Source: Branchiostoma floridae (lineage: Eukaryota; Chordata; Leptocardii; Amphioxiformes; Branchiostomatidae). Taken from it: a stretch of DNA of 64,000 nucleotides. The notes under the pieces are model-generated. The model saw only the letters and a list, made by a program, of their open reading frames with translations, ran no database searches and was not told where the DNA came from. Numbering within the stretch: the stretch's first letter is position 1; every line of letters starts with the position of its first letter. Location: NCBI RefSeq assembly GCF_000003815.2, contig NC_049993.1, positions 13,074,768 through 13,138,767 of the forward strand, in the 5' to 3' direction. Positions 28,701 to 38,908 of this stretch are shown here, in pieces. The position numbers and the translations under genes were made by a program.

Positions 28701-29064
28701 GATATCAATTTTAATGTTCATAACTTGTAAACGATTCCTGTCTAGACAATGCACGTCCAGACACGTTGTATATTCACCTTTAACTTTGACAATGCATTTC
28801 GGAGCAGTTTAATCCGTAAACCGGCTTGTTGTTATCTATTTCTTTCTATAGCAAGTGACAGAGATCCAAGGCTCTTCCCGTGAGGTGGCTCGTCTGGTAT
28901 TGGTGAGTGGGACGGTAGAGGGCGAGCACTCAACAGATGTGATCCTAGCTACTCAGCTGACGGAAGCGACGCTCGCTGACTCGCGCAACATCAACATTGT
29001 GATCCAGGATCTAACCCCAGCTCCACCAGATCCGTTAACATATGTTCCAATTGGACCATCATAA
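24841..29064 (+). CDS. NLR1: CARD-NACHT-LRR receptor, frameshifted copy
   Basis: Exons 24841-25141 (CARD), 25322-25476, 26061-28554 and 28852-29064. NLRs are cytosolic sensors whose NACHT NTPase oligomerises and recruits death-fold partners. The CARD is residues about 5-95 (LDVKDVLEYLFQE, VPRRGDRAFWIFCEALEE). A linker with KKLRDHYRTTYNKYYPLSW resembles the segment before NACHT in other invertebrate NLRs. The P-loop GPPGTGKTT is at 198-206, Walker B-like FMIENIDE follows, and RNI-type LRRs (for example KAVDLGEMW, NTTVTNLRLL) fill the rest. Against NLR2 there is one extra base at about 27060-27066. This shifts the frame just before the winged-helix motif HKTFKEYFAAKY, which is still encoded in the next frame, and the first frame stops at 27180. 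It could be a pseudogene or an assembly error. The downstream frame stays open for 486 codons. Confidence 0.85.
25660..25790. repeat. CA microsatellite in NLR1 intron 2
   Basis: (CA)n at 25664-25739 followed by a degenerate copy of the CCTCCATTATCAATGAAGGT hairpin end, so probably a remnant of the family described at 6790-6992. Confidence 0.6.
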
Positions 29065-32000
29065 GCACCAGTGTAGACTATGTAGCAGGTTTGAACTACA
29101 CATGCACAGTGTAGGGTATTGTGAGTGGTTGTGTGTGTGCGTGTGTTTGTATGTGTGTGGTTATTAGCAGCATTGAGAGATTCTTCTTTTCATTGAAGAT
29201 ATGATAATACAAGACCGATTTCAAAAGAAACACTAACGTCGTGTTATGTAGATAACGTCATCAACTAACTATGACGTAATGGAGGAACTATGTAAGTTCG
29301 TCTACACAGGTTTTATCCCTATTCAAATTCTAAGGGAAAATAAGCTAATTATTCTTGGTCTGGTAAAATCGTCCGCCATCTTGGATTTTGACCGATGACA
29401 TCATCAAATTAACATAATGTATGCATATTTAATTATGAAAGATATGGCGTTATGCGAGATGGTGTTATGCGAGATGAATTTTGTACTAGTATAATACGCT
29501 AATAAAAAGCAGCCGTGGTGAACTCGTGTTACACTGTCACTTATTAAAAAAAATCACGTTTCGTCTCACGTCGACTGAAGAAGAAGGGCGGTAGCTAAGA
29601 TGAAAAAGGGGCATTCCACTCCAGAACTGAGTGCTAATTTCTGATAGATGATATGATTTGAGATACAAATGTACCCGACTTTTTGCAAAGATATCTCATT
29701 TGTCTTTTCGACATGATTTTTTTCCCGTCATTCTAACAGTAGTCAGGATAAGCTTGACAAGCAGTCAAGTGACTATGACATATTTAGGGAGATCCAAAAA
29801 AGTTTGAAGACTATCTCATCTTGGGATAGGAAGATTTGGGCAGTTAAGTATAAGAAGTTGGTCACTTTTTATGGAACATTCTGCTGTCTAAAAGATTACT
29901 TTTAATAATAATATGAAAACTGCCACAGAATGGCCCACAAATAATGATTGAAACATGTTTGGTTGGGATGGTTAATAATAAGTGCAGAGCTTTCACAAAG
30001 TAATTCAAACATGTCGCAATTTCGTCAGAACACTGTGCCAGCTGTCTAATTTTCCCTGATATTGTGCGTCTGCAGCTGTAGGAAACGACTTTGCAATGTT
30101 TGTCAAGAACTGAAAAGTAACCCCGCCGTTCTGCGCTTCATTGGAGGCCTTTTGGAACCGTCAAAGAAAGTGCTGTCAGACCGTACACTTTGGAACTGCA
30201 AGCGTGACGAAGTGGGCCTAACCGCATATACCACAGCATAAGCTGTGTTTGGTGAGCTCGAGGCGGAGCGAACAGTCATCCTAAGGCGGAACGGTCCTAC
30301 GCAGTATATCCTAACTCCTTTTTTGCGAGTGCATCGTGCATCGTGAGGACATAAGGTGGCAAATAATGTATTAAATCAACCAAATGGAAACATTTGCCCG
30401 TTCATTAGGTAACACAAATTGACGTGATCATTGACAGGGCCTAATTCAATTATTTACATTGTACATGTCCCTAAATCAATGTCTTTCCTTAAGCCCTCTT
30501 CACACGGGAGTACGAATGAGCCGGATTGCCGTCAGAACGAAATTGTTTTTCTATTCCTGGCAATTCCTGGCAATTCGTACTGTATTCTAAACATTCTTAC
30601 AGCATTCCAGATATTCGTCCCCGTTTTTTTGGCCAGCTCGAAAGTTTTTGACATGTCAAAAACTGTCGAGGTGCATTCGAAGTGGAGAAATATCGAATGG
30701 ATTCTAAGTGTATTCTAACTATTGTAACTGCAGTCCGACCGCATTCTGTGGCACTCCAACTTTATTCGAAAAATTGGTATCTCATTCGATGGATCCGACC
30801 GTACGATTCGAGAACCAAATTCGAGAACCGAAACGGCAAGCCACTTTGAATCCTGCCCGAATGTGACCAAAAGAGTATCTGGAATGCAGCACGAATTTCT
30901 AGAATACAATACAAATTCCCAGGAATGGAAAATAATTTTCATTCTGACGGCATTTGGACTCATTCCTTCTCGTGTGAAGGGGATACAAGGCCCATTTGGA
31001 ATTCCCACTCGGAATGGCACCGAATGTGGCACGAATTTTGCAAATACTTCATTCCGACTGGTTCTGCTTGATTCCTGCTTATTCGGTTTCAGTGTGAAGG
31101 CCCTTTTACTACACCGTCACCGAGTTACAAACATACGCAAAGTTCTTAGAAGGGGTCGCGATTTTCTCGGAAAGGTACGCTTTACTAATGGCTATTGTAT
31201 CCATCTGTCAAACTGCGATGAGACAACTATTTACATAGCTACATGACCTGGCTTATGAGTACATCTTAATGGAAAATTGCAAAACTGTAGGTCATCATGG
31301 CTTTGTCTTTACATGTGAAGACGTAGTCATTCTAAGCTACTGTGTACATTTATGATTGCCATTATTGGTGTTTTCATAAAGAGTACACGGTGACATGATT
31401 AAGCTGGTGATGAGAGTACGTCAGAACCAGTATTAATGCGAAAGAAGGTGAATTACATTTGGCCTTGTTAGTTGCTTCGCAATTCCGCCGACCCGTAACA
31501 TGGCTGGATTCCAGGCTACACCATGCCAGCTTGTCAGACTGTCTGAAGCACGTAACGTTTAACGGTTGAACGAAAATCTTGTCAACTTCAAGTAGCGTTC
31601 TAATTCACTTGTCGCTGTTCATTGAGTAACAGCAAAGATCATTCGTGTACAAGTCATGCAAACGACGGCGAGGACTCGTCAAACACTGCATGGTATGGAT
31701 TCGTCCAAGTTGACATTAGGGTGAATTCATATTTTGTCAAACTTTCATGAAGGAATTCTGAGATATCGTCTTTGATTGACATCAGCCCTCGGTGTTCTGT
31801 ATGTCTTGAGTCACAACATGCAAGCGCTATTTGTGTTGTAACGGAATGAAGTTTATCAAAAGGGGTAGACTCAACGTGCCACATTACCTGTTATTACCTG
31901 ACAAGTGTTTATGCAAACGGCCGACACGGACAAATGAACCGCTGTGTCAATACCTGAATGTTGACCCCACGCTATGACGTGCATGTTGAACTTTTGTTCT

Positions 32001-32777
32001 CTCAATTCTAATTGTATCATACAGTCAACGAGCAAGTATTGCGTGAAAACGTCCCATAGGAGTCTGTTTTGGCCAAGACAACGACGAACGTTCGAACTGT
32101 ATACAACTGGAATCTGTTTTGAAACCTGTTGATGAGGAACCACCACCTTCGAAGCTTCCGGGTTCGAAGGTATGTATTCACTATGGCTGCCAGTCTAGGG
32201 CTCCACCTTTTAAAACTGAATTGAACCATTGTGGCCTCCCCCACTCACTGGTAGACATGTTTGTTATTGCCTTTATATAGTTTGACACCGCTTGAGCAAG
32301 TTTATCATTATAGTTTTTACACCTGTAGAGGTGCCGTTCTAAGGTAAACAAATGCCATACGGCTTCCAAGAAGCCAGGTTTTCCTCAGAACACGCCCTTA
32401 TGGTAAATAAAACCCTAACCAAATTACCTAGCTAGAGTAAGCAAATATTATATGTAAGTGGAGTTACAGAGAAGTTGTGGGCTACTCTATAAGTGTCAGT
32501 GATGATTATAGAATGGTACAAGGCTACATACAGTAGTAAACGACTGCTCTGTCGGTCGCAGAGATCTGGGAGATATCGTCATTGAATATGCATACTTAAC
32601 CACTAAGTACTACACAAATGAAGCCTATGTTCAAGAACAATCATGGTTATTGACATAGTCTTGTACCGTAACGTTTCTCAGTGAAACGAACGCACGTACT
32701 ACATGTTGTCCTATTTTGTTCATTCAGCAGACGAAACGTTAAGAGATTTTAGCAGATGCCGAAGCACTAGTGTCAGC
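29065..32777. other. Intergenic region between NLR1 and NLR2
   Basis: Holds the NLR1 3' UTR, with AATAAA near 29500 a candidate poly(A) signal. A partial copy of the AAAGGGGCATTCCACT MITE starts at 29609, and the fold-back element at 30491-31108 is listed separately. From 31110 to 32700 no domain or splice-flanked ORF is recognised. This part presumably contains the NLR2 promoter. Confidence 0.55.
30491..31108. mobile_element. Long fold-back (inverted-repeat) element between NLR1 and NLR2
   Basis: The left arm begins AAGCCCTCTTCACACGGGAG and contains GATTGCCGTCAGAACGAAAT and ATTCGTACTGTATTCTA. The right part at about 30870-30985 contains these in reverse complement (TAGAATACAATACAAATTC, ATTTTCATTCTGACGGCAT, CTCGTGTGAAGGGG). 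The arms are over 100 bp with many mismatches, suggesting an old non-autonomous DNA element. A second outward TGTGAAGGCCC lies at 31094-31104. The small ORFs on it are by-products. Confidence 0.7.
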
Positions 32778-35700
32778 ATGGGTGACCGACCTATGAGCGA
32801 ACATCATAAACTGATCCTCCGTCACAACAGAAGAATCATCGTCGAAAATCTCAATGTCACATCCGTGTTAGACTACCTATTCCAGGAGGATGTGCTCACC
32901 GACGATATGATGCAAACTATAGGTGCAATTCCTGAGCAAAGGACAAACGAAAGGGTCAGAGAATTGCTAGACATTCTTCCGTCAAGAGGTGACAGGGCGT
33001 TTGTAGTCTTTTGCCAGGCACTCGACAATGGCTATGGCTATTTGGCAGATATTCTAAGGCATGCCGAACGGACGTCAACCCGTAAGTATGCAATTGCAAT
33101 TTCTGTTACGTAACTGTCCGCTATGCTAACATTCCAGTAGCAATGAAAACGGGACTTTGACGGTGCCCCCCCCCCCCCCCCCATTCTTCCACACCTGCGC
33201 GGTACTTCACGGCAAAAAAAAGTGTGTCAAAAGAGTTAAATAATTCATATTTTACTTTACATCGCTTTCAATTTGCTGTGAAAGTACGAAATGGCTGAAA
33301 AGAATAACAAGTGGCGTAATTTAGTGAACATTGATTTGGGGCTCGAAACTTAATTACTTCCGGGTCTACTTCCGTGTTGAAAGTGATGCCTTCTAAGGTT
33401 TTGAGCAGTTGTGTTAGTTTCTATGACAAGCGCGTTTGATTAATGAAAATAGAATACACTTCTAGGATTTCCTTATAAATGGTTCTTTTATGAACAAGAT
33501 CTGTGTCTTCTTGACAGCATAAAAGCATAACACAATAATACGGATTTGACTTAGATGCAACAAAAAAGTTTTCAACCAAACGCTTTGCTTTCGAAAACGT
33601 ACGGCTGTTACATTGCAGTGATTTGTGTACTGATTTTATATGACAGCATGGGTGCTGATTCTTTAAGTTAAGTAAAATATACTATCAGATAAAGTCTTAA
33701 AATCAAATATCCAAGACTAGTTAATTTTTTCAGTTTTTAAGATTGTTGAGGAGGTGTGTAAGTTAATAGGCATTAAGGGCAGTGAAACAAGTGATAAGGA
33801 ACTCACTTTATTGCTAAAATGAGTTTTCACAGTCACTGTAACATTTTATGTTGCTCAGGGGAAGACCAGACTGATTCGAATTCAGGCGAGAAGGATGAGG
33901 AGTCTAGATCTACTGATGAGGTAGCGTTGGAAACGCCAGAAACTGCAGATGACCCGCATTCGACGACACAACCCAACACGGTTTCAACACCCGACGCAGG
34001 GTCCCGAGAACTCAAACATTTGGATAGCCTCGACCGATCTTTGCCGGGTGAGATTATTGAATAAATTCACGACAAATGAGGTACCGTATTTAAGGGATAT
34101 AAAGATTTCCAATGATATATAACATGCCGCTAATCTTCATTACAATCATAACCAGACCATCATCACAAACATAGTGATCATCGGGAACTTCGGCACTTTT
34201 TCCAATCATCCCATCCGCATATATGAAGACCTAGAATTCAAGCTACGAATATAATGTGTGATCATAACGGCTTGAATTAGCGTAAAATATGTTAGAAATC
34301 AAGTTTTCCAATTTTTGTGTTGCGTCTATTTGGGGCTAGGATCCATCTACATAATGTACATGTCTTGAACATGTTGATAACACTGGGTTAGAATACGTAC
34401 AAATCATATAATAGTACAAATTATTTTTCTGGAGTTGAGTATGAAGTCATTTTATTTGACAGTTGAGGAGCTAGTGCCGATGAACATACCTCCCGTGGTC
34501 GAGGCCTGTGCAATGGCACTGAGGGACCATTACCGGTCAACATACAACGAGTATTACCCACTAAGCTGGTATGCCTTTCGTCTGGATACAGAAGGCGTCT
34601 ACATACCCAATCAGGTAAATTTACGATTTGACAATACAGCTTGGCGATAACTAAACCTAACTAAAGGCTGAGGTTCTGCCATGTGTTACAGGGACTTTAT
34701 AGTATCCCGAGTTGCTGAATACTGGACCCTTCTAGTCTTTTCACAACGATGAATGTTTTGACGTTTCATTGCAAAAGCACATAATGAACAAAATTTTCAC
34801 TAAGCGTTCCTTTGCCATTTCTCAGCTGACAAGAATTGACCGCCCATCGGCAGCCACGATGGATCCAATATCAGAGAAGGACCTGTCATTGGATACAAAA
34901 AACACGCTGCTTCAAGGCCCACCAGGGACAGGAAAGACTACGTTCATCTACCACCAGGCGTACAAGTGGGCTAAAGACGAGAATCCAAGGCTGCAAGACG
35001 TCGTGCTTCTATTCGTCCTATCAGCACGAAGCATAGGAGACAGGAACGTGCTGGAAGAAGCCTGTGACCAGTTGCTACCCAGAGGCTTTCTCGACGAAAG
35101 AAAGGCAAAAGATCTTGAGAAATGGATCGAATTAAACCCAGGCCGAACCATGTTTATGATCGAGAATATAGACGAGACCCCAAACGTCACAGAGCAGGAC
35201 GTAAGGATGCCGTTAAAAACGCAGAACCCAGTCCTACAGTTTCTGCAAAGGAAGTATCTGCCCAAAACACGGAGGGTGTTCACTACAAGAAGCACAGAAC
35301 TGACAACTGAAGGATCAAGACCACTATCAATCCACATTCCTCCGCTCTTCGATGCTCACTACATCTTCAACGGCTTCTCGGACGAGGCCAGAACCGAGTA
35401 CATTGAAAGGTTTTTCGGTGGCAATGATGAGAAGGTTCAGAGTCTGAAAGAAGCCGTCGCCGTGGATGAATGTCTTCAGGAAATCATCAGCAACCCATTG
35501 TACGCAGTATTGATTTGCTTCCTGTGGGAGAATGATCAGGAAAAACCAAGCACATGTACAGAGATTTTCAGCAAGGTGATAGACCTCCTTGAGAGAAGGT
35601 ATCTCGAACAATCTGGTCATATTACCAAGGACGCTGTAAGGAGGTGTCTTTGCAATCTTGAAAAGTTCGGATGGGATTCGATTGAACAGGACAAGTATGA

Positions 35701-37763
35701 CTTCAGCATTGACGAAGTCAAAGACACCATTGGAACTCTTCCTATCAAGATGGGCCTGATCGTGAAGGACCCCGTAAGAATAGAGGACCTGTATAAGTTC
35801 CAACACAAGACATTCAAAGAGTACTTCGCGGCAAAGTACGTCATGACCAGGCCAGAGGACGATGCATGTCATCGTATGCTGTGGTCCCCAGAATGTACAA
35901 GTGGGCAGAAATACACCAATGTCTGCCTATTTGCAGCTGGCATTCTACAGTCATCTTGCAAAGGGCTTTTCGAAGCGATGCAAGCATGTCTTTTGGAGAT
36001 GATGCGTAAGCCGGCACCAAAGTGTTGCATTCATGACGTCATCACCCGTGCGTGCTGGGCCGTGAGCGAATCCGGTGAAATGGCAGCGAATGCTCCTCTT
36101 GTGGCAGAGTCCTTGCCCGAGGATATCACCCTTGACTTTCAGCGCAGACCGCCCAAACCTGGAGCCATTCGTGGACTTGCAGAAGTGGTCAAGGTTCTCC
36201 CTGCAAAGACGCTTAAAGCTGTGGATCTTGGAGAGATGTGGATTCCACATGCAAATGAGTTGAAAGGTCTGGGAAGAGCTCTGGCTAAGACCAAAGGTGT
36301 CAAATCTCTGACTGCAAACGTAACAAGAATGGACATGTCTCTGTCCAATCCAGAAGAGAAGGACAATAGTGGTATCCTGGCCTTTCACCAAGGCATCGCC
36401 AAAAACAAAAGCATAACGCACCTGACAATCGAAGCCAGCATCGACACGATGAGCGAAGAAGCTATCACGGCAATACCTAAAGCTGTGCAGGGAAACACAA
36501 CTGTCACAGACCTTCGACTTCTTATCTTCTTTGCGAAGCTGTGTTCGGACAGATGCGTGAATAAGATTACAAATTGTAACAGAGAGCAGAACGCCAAGGT
36601 ATTCTTTAAGTCCTTTGCGGAAACGCTGGCGTCCAACAGAACACTACAATCTTTACAGCTTAGCAGCTATATCCTTCGCCACAGAATGGCTATAGATCCA
36701 CTGGCACCAGCGATAGCACATCACCCATGTCTGAGGTCGTTAACCGTATCTGGCCCATGGAGCGGTCGAGGGCACTTTGAACACGATGGTACAAACGCAC
36801 TGGCACACATTCTTAGGAATACAAAGACCCTTTCCTCTGTGACCATTCGATTACAGTCTTTCAGCACAACAGAAGTGGACACAGACCGCGCGAGCATCCT
36901 CTTCACTGCCCTTAGCACTTGCAAGACTCTGGAAAAGGTCAAGCTCGTCTTTACCTGGATGTTCGCACGGGAAAAGCTCCTGGTGGCAGATTTTGTCAGA
37001 GAAAGCCAAACCCTGAAAGAGTTGACGTTGGAGTGGAGAAGCATGAGCGAAGCCTTCCTCCTCGCGCTGTGTGAAGCGATCAGGCAGCAAGCAACGGGAA
37101 GCCTACAGAAGCTGGTGTTAACGGGGAGGTTCGCGGCCAGAGGGCAGGCTGAGCTCGGGAGGACATTTGCCAGGAGCAAGACTCTCCAGTGTCTAGAGCT
37201 GCACGGGAATCCTTTCATAGATGAAGGACTACAGGCTTTCATAGATGCAGTGAGCGAGGTAAGAATGTCATCGCACTAAATGCATATTCGTAACAACTAA
37301 GAAGTATTTTATTTTTTTTTAGTTGCAACTTATTTTGTGCCCAAATCTTTACGTGAACTAAGAATGCCTCTTCAACACATGAAGTCAACATAGCATTTGG
37401 GAAGTTTTTACATAATCTTAGCAAGTGGCATCCTAAATTGGAAAATGGTTTGACTTTAACTACCGTCTAATTCTGTTATGCTCTAACTATAGCGTCCATA
37501 TACCTCAAAACCTGTACCAGCTGGTGATATGTAGACGTTTCCTCTTTTTACAGATTCAAGGCTCTTTCCATGGGCCACCACGCCAGGTGCTAGTGAGGGG
37601 GTCAGTAGAAGGCGCGCGCGCATCAAATGTGATCCAATCTACTCAACTAGCGGAAGCAACGCTCCCAGACTTTCCAGAAATCAACATTGTGATCGAGGAT
37701 CTAACCCCAGTTGCACCAGACCCGTTAACATATGTACCAATGGGGCTGTCAGAGTGGTTATAA
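32778..37763 (+). CDS. NLR2: intact CARD-NACHT-LRR receptor
   Basis: Exons 32778-33081, 33859-34047, 34463-34614, 34826-37258 and 37554-37763, giving 1095 aa with all phases matching. The CARD is about residues 5-95 (NVTSVLDYLFQEDVLT, LPSRGDRAFVVFCQAL). Residues 102-164 are a Ser/Thr/Asp/Glu-rich linker absent from NLR1. Residues 165-215 carry LRDHYRSTYNEYYPLSW. The NACHT has the P-loop GPPGTGKTT at 246-254, Walker B-like FMIENIDE at 325-332 with E in place of the usual first D, sensor RVFTTRST at 365-372, and HKTFKEYFAAKYV at 542-554. RNI-like LRRs follow to about 1026, then a conserved C-terminal tail. The start is the Met in front of GDRPMSE, matching the NLR1 start (MDDQPMSQ). The exon reads open further upstream (from 32703), so a longer N-terminus is possible. 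Ligand unknown. Predicted cytosolic, as no signal or membrane segment is seen. Confidence 0.9.
33166..33182 (+). repeat. Poly(C) tract of 17 bases
   Basis: An uninterrupted run of 17 C in NLR2 intron 1, 85 bp after the CARD exon donor. Its length may be imprecise in the assembly. Confidence 0.9.
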
Positions 37764-37782
37764 TAAGCATTTTCACTGTTTG

Positions 37783-37905
37783 AACATGCGCGAGGTCAAA
37801 GGTAAAGTTCTCTAACTTGTAAATAGGTCTGGTCTCGACCATTCTTAAAACAAAGTGTAAACGTGCTTTGGTTTATGTCTCAGGGGCCTTCAACTTTGAC
37901 CTATC
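37783..37905. mobile_element. Short inverted-repeat element with AGGTCAAAGGT ends
   Basis: It starts near CGAGGTCAAAGGTAAAGTTC and ends GGCCTTCAACTTTGACCTA, inverted copies of about 18 bp with mismatches, about 120 bp in all. A relative sits at 59196-59310 directly upstream of NLR3, sharing TTATGTCTCA internally. It is non-coding. Confidence 0.55.
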
Positions 37906-38710
37906 ACAAGTGCTTTTTTGAAGTATAGTTGAAAGGCTTCATTGTAAATATTGTACTAGACCGATTTCAAAAGGAGCACTTAGATTATAGTAAGTAGTAG
38001 GAAATACATGATTTGTTTACATAATGTTGTACGAATAACAAAATTAGTGTGACCCGTGTCTCTCTACTCACAATATTCTGGGCTGAGAGTACGTATATGT
38101 ATATGATATATAGCTAATTCTTGTACCACTGTATAGATCACTCGGCGGTCAACAAACATATTATGACGACGCCATTCTCTCTGTTGTACAATGTGACGTT
38201 TGCACCTTCAGGACATCGGTGCCTTTTGCCAAATGTAGTGCCTTTAACCACGGAAAGACATAAGCATATGCCCCAGCAGATTTCTGTAACAGGTTCAGAA
38301 TATTTGTCTTCAAATCAATAAAGATGGTGACTTCTTTTGTAGCAACGATGATCATGATTGTAGATCATTCATGTTATAAGCCTTATTGACTTTATATGTT
38401 AGCCTTCAGGTATAAATGCCTGTAGATCAATATATAAAAAAAGATATATAACATATCATGCACAATAGTTTAAATGGTACACGCATTTAATACCTTTAGG
38501 TTCACCAAAACATCAGACTTACAGCAATAAAGGTAAATATACATGAAGCACAGTAGAAATATTGTCAATTTTGAGCAATACACATGACAGTAGGGATCTA
38601 AAACGTCGAAGCAAAACATTACAGAAAGAACACAATAGAAAAAAATCACAATTTATACAATATGTCATAATTATTACTTGAGATTGATAGACTGTGTGTA
38701 TGTAGATGTG

Positions 38711-38745
<35 letters not shown>

Positions 38746-38908
38746 CTGTGTAAAAGCAACAGATAGTAAGAATCTTACGTTGATGACAACTTGAACAGCC
38801 CGAAGTTCTCTTAAAGACTGATGCCGTCACTCTAAGCTACAACTATAACCACCTAGTGCGTCTTTAGATGTATTTATGCTTGCTAATTTTTTCTTGAGAC
38901 TCTATGTC
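37906..38908. other. Convergent intergenic region between NLR2 and the TSP1-PAN gene
   Basis: The two genes end toward each other here. AATAAA near 38318 on the plus strand could serve NLR2. A (TG)n microsatellite lies at 38711-38744. The short ORFs are not supported by domain or splice context. Confidence 0.5.
38711..38744. repeat. (TG)n microsatellite
   Basis: About 17 TG units, in the convergent intergenic region. Confidence 0.9.

Noticed and set aside
30431-31246. Plus and minus ORFs over the fold-back element
   Set aside because: They follow the inverted repeat and show no domain.
33819-33858. Upstream start (MSFHSHCNILCC) for the NLR2 linker exon
   Set aside because: A CAG acceptor at 33856-33858 and phase agreement with the CARD exon show that the exon starts at 33859.
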